Part shown: positions 34,853 through 42,521 of the stretch, in pieces
Position numbering within the stretch: the first letter of the stretch is position 1
How the letters are laid out: every line of letters starts with the position of its first letter
NCBI GenBank assembly: GCA_018645365.1
Contig: JABGOP010000001.1
Span: forward strand, 235,024 to 277,544
DNA length: 42,521 nt
Reading direction: 5' to 3'
Origin: Candidatus Cloacimonadota bacterium
Lineage (GTDB): Bacteria; Cloacimonadota; Cloacimonadia; Cloacimonadales; TCS61
Notes under the pieces: model-generated
Databases searched by the model: none
Told to the model about the DNA's origin: nothing
Seen by the model: the letters and a program-made list of their open reading frames with translations, nothing else
Made by a program: the position numbers and the translations under genes

Positions 34853-35455
34853 TTATTTTTTGATTGATTGTATCATTATTTGATCATCTTTTAAGCTTCC
34901 TCCTAGATAAGCATACTCCAATAAAGCTTTTTCTAATGACCAATTGTTTTTGTAAATCCGATACACTAAGCCTAAAATCCCTCCACGATGTGCTCCGCCG
35001 TGACAATGCACATAAATAGGCATGTTTTCTTTTTTAAATATGCCTATTGCGTTTTGTAAATCAACTTCAGATAAACCAATATCTTTAGTAAATGGAACTT
35101 CAAAAAGTTTTAACCCATGCTCCTTTGCCATTTTCCGTTCTACTTCAGTTGGGGTTACTGACAGTATTGTTGAGACATTAAGTGATTTTAAACTTTGAAT
35201 ACCTTTTTTCGAATATAATTCACCACCACGATAAAAATTATCGTCGTATTTTACCACGAATCCTTTTAAGCCTGGCATTGAACCGATTGTAGTGTAGGAA
35301 TCAGATTTAGGAGGTAAAATTATTTTCTCGTTTTGCACATATTTAGCAGTAGCACCACTAACTGTGTCAGGATTAGATTTGTTCTTACATGACCCTACAG
35401 TCACCATAATGATTAATGATATTAAAAGAGTAATTATCTTTTTTAATTTGTTCAT
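34853..35455 (-). CDS. Dual-specificity/tyrosine phosphatase-like lipoprotein
   Basis: A 200-residue protein with a lipoprotein signal (LLISLIIMVTVGSC) and a cysteine phosphatase domain. The active-site loop is VHCHGGAHRGG, which fits C-x5-R, and NFYRGGELYSKKGIQSL plus LNVSTILSVTPTEVE are typical of the DSP-like group found in many bacterial envelopes. It should act outside the cytoplasm, on an unknown phosphate ester. AAAAGGAGATAAAC precedes the ATG. The 171-base leader region before it contains a possible promoter and a foldable segment. Confidence 0.88.
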   Translation of the reverse strand: MNKLKKIITLLISLIIMVTVGSCKNKSNPDTVSGATAKYVQNEKIILPPKSDSYTTIGSMPGLKGFVVKYDDNFYRGGELYSKKGIQSLKSLNVSTILSVTPTEVERKMAKEHGLKLFEVPFTKDIGLSEVDLQNAIGIFKKENMPIYVHCHGGAHRGGILGLVYRIYKNNWSLEKALLEYAYLGGSLKDDQIMIQSIKK

Positions 35456-35486
35456 TGTTTATCTCCTTTTTTACAAATTCATTACT

Positions 35487-35525
35487 ATCACACCAAGTGG
35501 CATGCATGATAGCATTCCTTGTGAT
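35487..35525 (-). other. Possible structured leader of the phosphatase gene
   Basis: ATCAC...AAG at 35487-35497 can pair with CTTGTGAT at 35518-35525, with ATGC/GCAT stacking inside (35502-35505 with 35512-35515). A TTGACA box on the minus strand lies at 35580-35575. The fold is imperfect and no known RNA family is recognised. Confidence 0.25.
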
Positions 35526-35626
35526 GCTTAATTTCTTAAACTCACCACAATGCAATAATTATTTACAGAACCATGTGTCAATAAAAAAAACTATCATTCT
35601 TGCCTTTTTTAATGTCGAGAAAAGCA

Positions 35627-36547
35627 TTAGTCTTTCCATGAATTCGGATAACCTTTATATTGCTGAATGAGAATACCCACAACAATGCAAATCAAACCAA
35701 CAATTGTAGAAAATAATATTTTTTCTCCAACAATCAAATAGATTACAACTAAAGATAGGAAGGGGGCAAAATAAATAAGATTACTCACTTTTGCAGTTGT
35801 TTTTGATAGTTTTAATGCTTTCGACCAGACTACAAAAGTAATGCCCATCTCGAAAATGCCCACATATGTTACGCTTAATAATCCCGAAATATCTGGGAGA
35901 ATAATTTTTGAGAATAACAGTGTAGCAACAAGAATATAGATAAAACCGAAAACAAAATTCAAAAATATTTTAGCAACCTCATCACGCTTATCTTTAATGT
36001 TATAAATCCAAAACAACGCCCAAATGATAGTGCTACCTAATGCTAACGATGCACCAGTTAAATTAGTAAATCGAAAACTCAGAATATTACCATGGGTTGA
36101 TATAATCAAAACACCAATAAAGCTTATGGTAATTGCAAGTATGGTGCTTGCTCCCACCCTTTGTTTTAATAAAGGAATTGATAATAAAACTAATACTATT
36201 GGCCATGTATAATTTAAAGGTTGGGCCTCTTGAGCAGGCAGTAGGGAATACGCCTTGAAAAGAATAACATAATAAAGAAATGGATTTAGAAACCCAAGCA
36301 AGGCAGAAGATAGATACTCTTGCTTTGAGTACTGTTTGATGACCTTAAGTTTGTGTTGTGTTAATAAAATTAAAAAGGTTGTAATTACTGAAACAAGTGA
36401 AGAGTATAATAATAGTTGAAGGAAATCTAAAGATCTTAATGCAATCTTGAAAGCAGAGGCAACGGTTGACCAAAATAGTACAGCAATTATTGCATATATG
36501 TACGCTCTTTTTTGTAAATCCATAGTATATAATTTATTCTCCATCAT
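35627..36547 (-). CDS. EamA/DMT-family transporter
   Basis: About 306 residues with ten hydrophobic helices in two EamA repeats (YIYAIIAVLFWSTVASAFK opens the first; TGASLALGSTIIWALFWIY the second). EamA proteins export amino acids, purines or other metabolites across the inner membrane; the substrate cannot be predicted. The start is uncertain: the first ATG at 36547 has no clear ribosome site, and an in-frame ATG at 36523 is possible. It is followed by the phosphatase gene on the same strand after 171 bases, probably as a separate transcript. Confidence 0.9.
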   Translation of the reverse strand: MMENKLYTMDLQKRAYIYAIIAVLFWSTVASAFKIALRSLDFLQLLLYSSLVSVITTFLILLTQHKLKVIKQYSKQEYLSSALLGFLNPFLYYVILFKAYSLLPAQEAQPLNYTWPIVLVLLSIPLLKQRVGASTILAITISFIGVLIISTHGNILSFRFTNLTGASLALGSTIIWALFWIYNIKDKRDEVAKIFLNFVFGFIYILVATLLFSKIILPDISGLLSVTYVGIFEMGITFVVWSKALKLSKTTAKVSNLIYFAPFLSLVVIYLIVGEKILFSTIVGLICIVVGILIQQYKGYPNSWKD

Positions 36548-36694
36548 TTATAATCGTTATTGATGAGTAGCAACCCATAGTGGAAAGCCAGTGTGTCCCT
36601 TTCGTTCTTTTTTCATCTAAACTGCAAGGTTACTCGTTCAAAAAGTAAATTTCTGTCAAATAAAAAGTTTGTAAAAATGATGATTACTTTTTTT

Positions 36695-36725
36695 GTTGAC
36701 TTCAAAATATTAATCTAAACTTTTA
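36695..36725 (+). promoter_or_regulatory. Candidate fprA promoter, GTTG-N19-AACTTTTA
   Basis: GTTGACT followed 19 bases after the GTTG by AACTTTTA, 25 bases before the FprA gene. It lies in the 203-base divergent region shared with the EamA transporter, in which I see nothing else. Confidence 0.4.
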
Positions 36726-36750
36726 CCGTAGTAAAGAAAATGGAGTAAAA

Positions 36751-37923
36751 ATGTTACCTATAGAAATTAAAAAAGATGTTTACTGGGTGGGTGCAATTGA
36801 TTGGGATTTACGCAATTTTCACGGCTACTTAACACAGCGCGGCTCAACGTACAATTCTTATCTTATTGTTGATGAGAAAATTACGCTCGTAGATAATGTT
36901 AAAAAAGCATTTGCAGAAGAGCAGATGGAACGCATTTCTAAAATAATAGATTTGTCAAAAATTGACTACATTGTGCAGAATCACGTTGAGATGGATCACT
37001 CAGGTTCGCTCTCAAAAATCATGAAACATTGTCCGAATGCGGAAATAATCGCATCACCACAAGGTGTGAATGGACTCAAAAAACACTATTTTGGAGATTG
37101 GAAATACCGCGAAGTTAAATCTGGTGAAACGCTTAACTTAGGTAAAAGGAATCTCCATTTTGTGCAAACGCCGATGGTACACTGGCCAGATAATATGGTC
37201 TCTTATTTAGCAGAAGAAAAATTACTTTTCTCAAACGATGCATTCGGACAACACATTGCCTCAACAGAACGGTTTGACGATGATTTTCCGACAGATATAA
37301 CAATGTTGGAAGCCGCAAAGTATTATGCAAATATTGTCTTGCCGTATAGTCGTCAAGTCCAGAAAGCACTAGAAGTTGTAGGAACATTAGACATTGAAAT
37401 TGTTGCCCCGAGTCACGGTTTAATTTGGCGAAAGAACATTCCGCAGATTTTGGCGAAATACCAAGAGTGGTCATCGAATCAGATAGAGAATAAAGCATTA
37501 ATTATTTACGACACAATGTGGAAGTCGACCGAAAAAATAGCAGTTGCTATCCAAGATGTGTTTGCGGAAAAAAACATCAAAACAAAAATGTGTAATCTAC
37601 AAACAAATCATATTTCTGATGTTATGACTGATGTTTTGAATGCGAAATATATCTGCGTTGGTTCTCCTACCTTGAACAATAATATTTTGCCTACGGTAGC
37701 CGCATTTCTTACATATTTAAAAGGTTTAGCTCCCAAAAATCGAATTGGACTTGCCTTTGGTTCTTACGGTTGGGGTGGACAAAGTATCGGTATTGTAGAA
37801 AATAATTTACAAGATTGTGGCTTTGAAATGTTAGAAAATATAAAGCTTCAATACATTCCAAAAATAGAAAATTTACAAACGGTAAAAGATGGTCTAATGA
37901 AAGAAATTGAGGAGAAAAAATGA
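36751..37923 (+). CDS. FprA-type flavodiiron protein
   Basis: Flavodiiron proteins reduce oxygen to water, or nitric oxide to nitrous oxide, in anaerobes. The N-terminal beta-lactamase-like domain has all iron ligands in place: H78, E80, D82 and H83 (NHVEMDH), H144 (HWPD), D163 (NDAFGQH) and H222 (SHGLIW). The C-terminal flavodoxin domain holds FMN (LIIYDTMWKSTEKIA, GSPTLNNN, FGSYGWGG). There is no fused rubredoxin or reductase, so a separate electron donor is needed. The stop overlaps the ferritin start (ATGA). Confidence 0.96.
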   Translation: MLPIEIKKDVYWVGAIDWDLRNFHGYLTQRGSTYNSYLIVDEKITLVDNVKKAFAEEQMERISKIIDLSKIDYIVQNHVEMDHSGSLSKIMKHCPNAEIIASPQGVNGLKKHYFGDWKYREVKSGETLNLGKRNLHFVQTPMVHWPDNMVSYLAEEKLLFSNDAFGQHIASTERFDDDFPTDITMLEAAKYYANIVLPYSRQVQKALEVVGTLDIEIVAPSHGLIWRKNIPQILAKYQEWSSNQIENKALIIYDTMWKSTEKIAVAIQDVFAEKNIKTKMCNLQTNHISDVMTDVLNAKYICVGSPTLNNNILPTVAAFLTYLKGLAPKNRIGLAFGSYGWGGQSIGIVENNLQDCGFEMLENIKLQYIPKIENLQTVKDGLMKEIEEKK

Positions 37924-38426
37924 TTTCAAAAAAGGTAGAACAAGCGATAAATGAACAGATAAACAAAGAGCTTTATTCGGAATATTTTTATTTGGCGATG
38001 GCTTCCTATTTTAGTTCGGAAGGGTTGAGTGGATTTGAGAATTTTTTTCTCGTTCAAGTTGAAGAGGAGCGATTCCACATGATGAAAATGTACAAATTCA
38101 TCAATGAAAAAGGGGGGCGAGTTAACCTGAAAAAGATTGATGCACCTCGCAATGAATTTAAATCTCCAACAGAAGTTTTTGAACTAGCATTCAAACACGA
38201 GCAATTTGTAACAAAGTCGATTAATGAATTGATGGACATAGCGATTGCCGAGAATGATCATGCAACCAAAAGTTTTTTGAATTGGTTTGTGGATGAACAA
38301 GTGGAAGAAGAAGATTCGATGAGCACAATTTTGCAGAAATTACGCATGATAAATGGTGAAGGTTACGGCATGATTATGCTTGATAAAGAACTTTCAATCC
38401 GTGTGTTTACGCCTCCAGTAAAATGA
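37920..38426 (+). CDS. ftnA: Ferritin
   Basis: A 168-residue non-haem ferritin that oxidises Fe(II) and stores iron inside a 24-subunit shell. Ferroxidase ligands are visible in NKELYSEYFYLAMA, EEERFHMMKMYKFI and FVDEQVEEEDSM. Removing free iron limits Fenton chemistry, which suits its place between the flavodiiron protein and a flavin reductase. It overlaps both neighbours by four bases (ATGA), so the three are translationally coupled. Confidence 0.96.
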   Translation: MISKKVEQAINEQINKELYSEYFYLAMASYFSSEGLSGFENFFLVQVEEERFHMMKMYKFINEKGGRVNLKKIDAPRNEFKSPTEVFELAFKHEQFVTKSINELMDIAIAENDHATKSFLNWFVDEQVEEEDSMSTILQKLRMINGEGYGMIMLDKELSIRVFTPPVK

Positions 38427-38932
38427 TAGACACATCTGTTTTGCACAAAATTTCTTACGGTGTTTATTTGGTTACTTCTAAAAATGGAGAGCGAATAAAT
38501 GGGCAAATTGCTAACACGGTTTTTCAATTGACGAATAATCCCATTCAGCTTGCCATTAGTATCGCGAAAACAAACTTAACACATGAATTTATTACCCAAA
38601 GTAAAGTTTTTTCGATGATGATTTTAGCAGAGAATTGGACGATGTTGGATATCGGTTGTTTTGGTTTTAGATGCGGACGCGACATTGATAAGTTTGTTGG
38701 TAAAAAATATAAAATTGGTAACAATGGTGCACCTATTCTGCTGGAAAAAACGGTTGGTTATACTGAATGTGAGGTAGTGCAAACAGTAGATACTGGCAGT
38801 CACACACTTTTTATTGGACAGGTTACTAATTCCGAGATAATAAACAAGGATTTAATTCCAATGACTTATGCATATTATCACCGCGTTTTGAAGGGAAAAG
38901 AGCCAAAGACAGCACCAACATATCAAGCATAA
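38423..38932 (+). CDS. Flavin reductase domain protein
   Basis: A 169-residue FMN-binding split-barrel protein: LHKISYGVYLVTSKNGERING, ANTVFQLTNNPIQLAISI and the CGRDIDKF stretch are characteristic. It resembles the flavin reductase half of high-molecular-weight rubredoxin (Hrb), which passes electrons from NADH to flavodiiron proteins, but the rubredoxin half is missing here. Being coupled to fprA and ferritin, it is the likely donor, perhaps together with the separate rubredoxin encoded 2 kb upstream. It could also help mobilise ferritin iron by making reduced flavin. Confidence 0.92.
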   Translation: MIDTSVLHKISYGVYLVTSKNGERINGQIANTVFQLTNNPIQLAISIAKTNLTHEFITQSKVFSMMILAENWTMLDIGCFGFRCGRDIDKFVGKKYKIGNNGAPILLEKTVGYTECEVVQTVDTGSHTLFIGQVTNSEIINKDLIPMTYAYYHRVLKGKEPKTAPTYQA

Positions 38933-38958
38933 ATAAAAAAATAAAAAAGGAGATTCAA

Positions 38959-40161
38959 ATGTTTAATTTTAAAAATGTATCAGCAAAATGGGCGGTATTA
39001 TTACTTATTCTAATCACAGTTTCGTGTACTAGTACCACCGATAATGATGATGATAATCCCGATGGCAATGGCGATTATTTATTTGTGATCAATAATGGGG
39101 CTCAAACTATGCGAGATGGTGAAACCATCACTTACACAGCAAGCTTAGTTGATATTGATGGCAATGTAACTGTGCAAACATCCGTAAATTGGGCTTCATC
39201 TAATGAGGAAATAGCTACAATTAATGATGGTACAATTTCTACAGTTGATATTGGCACAACAGAGATTACTGCTTCGATTAGTGTTGATGGAATAAATTAT
39301 GTAGCAAGCGTTCCTTTGGCGATTAGATTGGCATCTCCAATGCCCTACCTCGTAATGCCGCAAACAATCATTGCACTTGTAGGAGACACAATTGATTTGG
39401 AGGTGATAACTTTTTCTGCTGAAGACATTGTGCCTACTTTTTCATCAAATAATTCAAATATTGCAAGTGTAAATTCTAATGGGTTGGTAACGGCTAATGC
39501 GATGGGTTTTGCCGAGGTTAACGCTGCATATGAAGGTATGAATTTTTTGATTCCCGTGCTTGTTGTTGGTTTACCGGAGATTAATTTTCCGATTGTGAAT
39601 GTTAGCATCACTTCTGGAACTTGTGATTTATTTGTTGGAGAACATAGCCAATTTACTGCAACCGCAATAGATAATGAAGGTCAATCTGTGGAAACAGATT
39701 TTGAATGGATTTCCACGGACACAGCTGTTGCAACCGTAGATCAGAATGGGAATGTGACTGCAATAAGTGTTGGTGAAACTAAAATTCAAGCAATTGCAAA
39801 TGGCATTATTGGCGAAATTGAATGTCGTGTTTTACCCGATACAATTATTATCGTAACACCATTTTTGCAAGATATCGGAATTGGTGAATCATTTACATTT
39901 AATGCACAAGCATATAGTTTGAAAAATGAACAGTATCTACCAGAACTTGATGATTTTTATTGGTTTATCCCACAATACCCACCTCCATTTGACCAATTCT
40001 TCAATAACGCTTCTGTAGATCAAGATGGAACGGTGAATGTTGAACTTGATGCAATGCCAGGCATGATGGGATTTGTCCTTGTCTCATTTGCAGATGATGT
40101 AGAAAACCCTTTAGGTTGTGGAGTCTATATGGTAAACATAGGTTGGCCACTTAATAATTAA
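38959..40161 (+). CDS. Lipoprotein with bacterial Ig-like (BIG2) domains
   Basis: A lipobox signal (VLLLILITVSC) precedes an acidic linker (TDNDDDNPDGNGD) and at least three Ig-like modules, about residues 40-125, 128-205 and 210-290. The modules are marked by ASSNEEIATINDGTISTVD, SNNSNIASVNSNGLVTANA and STDTAVATVDQNGNVTAIS, the typical BIG2 pattern. The C-terminal 100 residues are a further beta-rich region. It is an outer surface protein with a likely adhesive or structural role. AAAGGAG precedes the ATG, 26 bases after the flavin reductase gene, so read-through from that operon is possible. Confidence 0.9.
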   Translation: MFNFKNVSAKWAVLLLILITVSCTSTTDNDDDNPDGNGDYLFVINNGAQTMRDGETITYTASLVDIDGNVTVQTSVNWASSNEEIATINDGTISTVDIGTTEITASISVDGINYVASVPLAIRLASPMPYLVMPQTIIALVGDTIDLEVITFSAEDIVPTFSSNNSNIASVNSNGLVTANAMGFAEVNAAYEGMNFLIPVLVVGLPEINFPIVNVSITSGTCDLFVGEHSQFTATAIDNEGQSVETDFEWISTDTAVATVDQNGNVTAISVGETKIQAIANGIIGEIECRVLPDTIIIVTPFLQDIGIGESFTFNAQAYSLKNEQYLPELDDFYWFIPQYPPPFDQFFNNASVDQDGTVNVELDAMPGMMGFVLVSFADDVENPLGCGVYMVNIGWPLNN

Positions 40162-40171
40162 ATTATCTTGT

Positions 40172-40203
40172 AAAAAACCGCTCCATTCGGAGCGGTTTTT
40201 TGT
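40172..40203. terminator. Intrinsic terminator, bidirectional
   Basis: AAAAACCGCTCC, loop ATTC, GGAGCGGTTTTT. It lies between the convergent BIG2 lipoprotein and beta-helix genes and has A and T runs on both sides. Confidence 0.93.
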
Positions 40204-40209
40204 TTGTAG

Positions 40210-40290
40210 TTACTTCAACAAGATGGAAAAGTTGTCTAACCACAAAAAGTGGTCAGGCTAACTCATCTTACTTTATTACTTCAACAAGAT
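40210..40290. repeat. 15-bp direct repeat at the end of the beta-helix gene
   Basis: TTACTTCAACAAGAT occurs at 40210-40224 and again at 40276-40290, where it encodes the C-terminal ILLK and stop on the minus strand. A small stem (CTAACCAC/GTGGTCAG with one mismatch) lies between the two copies. The outer copy looks like a relic of another gene end of the same sorting-tail type. Confidence 0.6.
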
Positions 40291-42363
40291 CATCTTCTTG
40301 GTATCGATAGCTTTACCATCGACGACAAGTTTGTAGAAATAAACACCATTGGCAAATTTATTTGCATTCCAAATAATTTGTTGATTTCCTAATCCGTCCC
40401 GAACGCTTTCGGGATTAACTACTAATTGCTTCACAAGTTGACCTTTGATGTTAAATATTTCAATTCGTGTGTTTTCGTGTAAATTCGTGGTTAAAGAAAA
40501 ACTAATCGTGGTGCTTGGATTGAATGGATTAGGGTGGTTAGTTAAATTGTAATTATTTATTATAGGTAAAATGGTCTCCTCTTCCGTGCTGACTCCTTCC
40601 CACTCAAGTGCTCCCATATCTGGTGCGATACCGTAATATTCATCTTCTGCCATATCTACCAAAACTTCTCCATCCCATTCAAAGTAAGCTGTACCCGCAT
40701 CGATACAAGGTGAATCTGCCAAAAGGTGATAGTCTCCATTTTCTGCATCTACGAAAAGTGGGTCTGTGTCTATGTTGCCTTCCCCTTCCCAGCCACCTTG
40801 AATATTTGAGTAACTTACAATTGTTCCATAGCCATAAATCTCTTGCGGTGAATCATTCCACAATATACAATTGGTTAAGCTAAGACCGGAACCATAACAA
40901 TAAATTCCACCACCATTAAGAGCAGAATTGTTGGCTATTGTTACATTCACTAAATTTGGATTAGAGAAAGAAAGACAGCAAATCCCGCCACCATCATCAA
41001 CAGCGCTATTGTACCTTATCGTTACATTTTCCAAACTTGGACTGGAGTTATTACTACAATAAATTCCGCCACCATCCAGCTCTGCAAAATTATTCTTAAT
41101 CGTTATATTCTCCAAACTGGGGTTAGAATTATAACAATAGATCCCACCACCATAATAAACAGTCATTCCACCAGTAACTGTTAAATTGCTAATAGTAGCC
41201 GAATTTATATCTCTACATCGAATTACACCAGCAACGTCTTCTGCATTTAGAATGGTACCTTCTTCCGATTCTCCAATGAGAGAAACATAACTTATCATTT
41301 CCACAGGGAAATATTCACCATTCGTGGATGGACTGTAAACACCGTTAGCAAGATAAATTGTGCGTGGGTTGTTACTGTCTGCTAAAATAATACTATTAGC
41401 ATATTGAATTGTCTTCAATGGCGTTTGGGCTGTTAAACCATCATTGGCGTTATCACCATTCGGTGAAACATATAAGTCTGCATCAATTTGTTCAGTAATC
41501 GCAGCATTCAAAATATCAAAAGTGAAATTATTCAAAGGCGATGCATGGTAATCGGTTGGGTTTATTACAGTGAATGTATCTAAAATTACACTTATGGTTG
41601 AACCAGAATAAATATCTGCACCACTTCCGCGGTTTTCCACATTGTTGGAATAGATATCACACCTGTTTATTGCTGAAAAGCTCAAGCTGGAATTTTCCGC
41701 ACAATAAAGCCCACCACCACGAGAATAAGCAAAGTTATTTGTAATTATTACATTCTCTAAACTTGGATTGGCATTATAACCACAATGGATACCGCCGCCA
41801 TAATCAGCAGCAGAGTTATTCGTAAACGTTACATTTTCCAAACTTGGATTGGAAGAATAAAAACAATAAAGTCCACCACCATGGTTGGCAGAATTATTCG
41901 TAAACGTTACATTCTCCAAACTTGGATTGGAACTATAACGACAAGAAATGCCACCACCATAATCAACAGCAGAATTACAAGTAATTGTTATATTAGTCAA
42001 ATTTGGACTAGATTCTTCACAACGAATCCCGCCACCATAATCAGATGAACCATTTTGAATAGTGAAGTTAGTTGTCAGTGTGGTCGTATCAATGTTGCTA
42101 CTGTTAAAATAAATTACGTTTGCAAGAGCATTACCGTCGATTATGGTAGTTTCTTCGCTTTCTCCAATCAGTTTAATGCCATTCACAACAGGCCAAACAA
42201 TGTTTTCGTAATAAATTCCAGCAGCGACGAGAACACTATCACCTTCCGTAGCAGCATTTATTCCCGCTTGAATGGTTTCGTAATCGGCGGGTACATTAAT
42301 TGTAATCGTAAACGCACATACTGCCAAAAATAAGACAGCTAAAGCTAATAAAACTTTTTTCAT
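40276..42363 (-). CDS. Secreted right-handed beta-helix protein with T9SS-type tail
   Basis: A 695-residue exported protein. The signal is KKVLLALAVLFLAVCAFTITI. Next come ADYETIQAGINAATEGDSVLV and two beta-helix blocks (about residues 20-260 and 275-520) made of near-identical rungs of 26-27 residues such as NPSLENVTFTNNSA followed by YGGGIHC. The second block opens with DLYVSPNGDNANDGLTAQTP, a DUF1565-like start, and closes with DSPCIDAGT. The tail runs from LTNHPNPFNPSTTISFSL to KMILLK. Such proteins are surface polysaccharide-binding or structural proteins; no lyase residues can be identified. I start at 42363, after AAGGAGGAAAC, rather than 30 bases upstream. Confidence 0.93.
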   Translation of the reverse strand: MKKVLLALAVLFLAVCAFTITINVPADYETIQAGINAATEGDSVLVAAGIYYENIVWPVVNGIKLIGESEETTIIDGNALANVIYFNSSNIDTTTLTTNFTIQNGSSDYGGGIRCEESSPNLTNITITCNSAVDYGGGISCRYSSNPSLENVTFTNNSANHGGGLYCFYSSNPSLENVTFTNNSAADYGGGIHCGYNANPSLENVIITNNFAYSRGGGLYCAENSSLSFSAINRCDIYSNNVENRGSGADIYSGSTISVILDTFTVINPTDYHASPLNNFTFDILNAAITEQIDADLYVSPNGDNANDGLTAQTPLKTIQYANSIILADSNNPRTIYLANGVYSPSTNGEYFPVEMISYVSLIGESEEGTILNAEDVAGVIRCRDINSATISNLTVTGGMTVYYGGGIYCYNSNPSLENITIKNNFAELDGGGIYCSNNSSPSLENVTIRYNSAVDDGGGICCLSFSNPNLVNVTIANNSALNGGGIYCYGSGLSLTNCILWNDSPQEIYGYGTIVSYSNIQGGWEGEGNIDTDPLFVDAENGDYHLLADSPCIDAGTAYFEWDGEVLVDMAEDEYYGIAPDMGALEWEGVSTEEETILPIINNYNLTNHPNPFNPSTTISFSLTTNLHENTRIEIFNIKGQLVKQLVVNPESVRDGLGNQQIIWNANKFANGVYFYKLVVDGKAIDTKKMILLK

Positions 42364-42521
42364 TGTTTCCTCCTTAATATTGTTTAAAGTCATTCATCTT
42401 AATTTGCGATATTAACACATCAACTTGCTTACTTTCGATATTTACATTTCAAGTTACCCATTCACTATTTTTTTACTATTACTTTCTGTCAAATAGTATT
42501 TTGTTTGTCAGAAAATAATCT

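Noticed and set aside
35455-35670. Plus-strand frame of 71 codons between the phosphatase and EamA genes
   Set aside because: It overlaps the start regions and the probable leader of the minus-strand gene, has low-complexity content and no ribosome site.

Overview
The window is AT-rich, gene-dense bacterial DNA using the standard code with strong AGGAG-type ribosome binding sites. Three secreted proteins end in a Por/T9SS-type sorting tail (NYPNPF near the start of the tail, an FNIKGQ-like strand, and an identical KMILLK C-terminus). Those tails, the low GC and the anaerobe-type oxygen defence set (reverse rubrerythrin, rubredoxin, FprA flavodiiron protein, ferritin) fit Candidatus Cloacimonadota or a close FCB-group relative. 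That assignment is an inference from style, not a database match. Several upstream regions also fit a Bacteroidota-like promoter pattern, TTTG-N19-TAnnTTT.

Layout. (1) 1-1904, minus strand: a coupled operon of a radical SAM protein, an uncharacterised protein and a permease that runs off the window. (2) 2086-3585: ribosomal protein S1. (3) 7809-3629, minus strand: queD, engB, dxs, mnmE in one tight operon (tRNA modification, ribosome assembly, isoprenoid precursors). (4) 7931-20311: a plus-strand run of a zinc-ribbon membrane protein, a fused tandem deoxynucleoside kinase, an e(P4)-type acid phosphatase, a giant CPBP membrane protease with duplicated extramembrane domains, a secreted papain-family protease and a very large secreted protein. 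(5) 20367-21521, minus strand: a lipoprotein transcribed divergently from the next module.

(6) 21657-26355 is the most unusual part: a bounded restriction-modification operon. Its first gene is a single-chain type IIG (Eco57I-like) restriction/methylase whose methylase domain is split by an apparently intact HUH/Y1 (REP-associated transposase-like) domain. The same gene carries two in-frame clusters of REP-like palindromes. The overlapping second gene encodes a protein with a HEPN-like R-x4-H motif. (7) 26292-26725 is a non-coding stretch with a terminator, six 21-bp phased repeats, a decayed thioredoxin-like 3' end and a promoter.

(8) 26726-38932 is dominated by redox and oxygen-stress genes: DUF6132 protein, thioredoxin-like protein, thioredoxin, DUF438/hemerythrin/PAS protein, glutaredoxin, ferredoxin, MarR-OsmC-thioredoxin-like, MutM, small winged-helix regulator, reverse rubrerythrin, rubredoxin, then FprA-ferritin-flavin reductase. 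An ECF sigma factor with a large C-terminal domain, a phosphatase lipoprotein and an EamA transporter are interspersed. (9) 38959-42363: a BIG2 lipoprotein and, convergent to it, a secreted beta-helix protein. No rRNA, tRNA, CRISPR array or complete insertion sequence was recognised.
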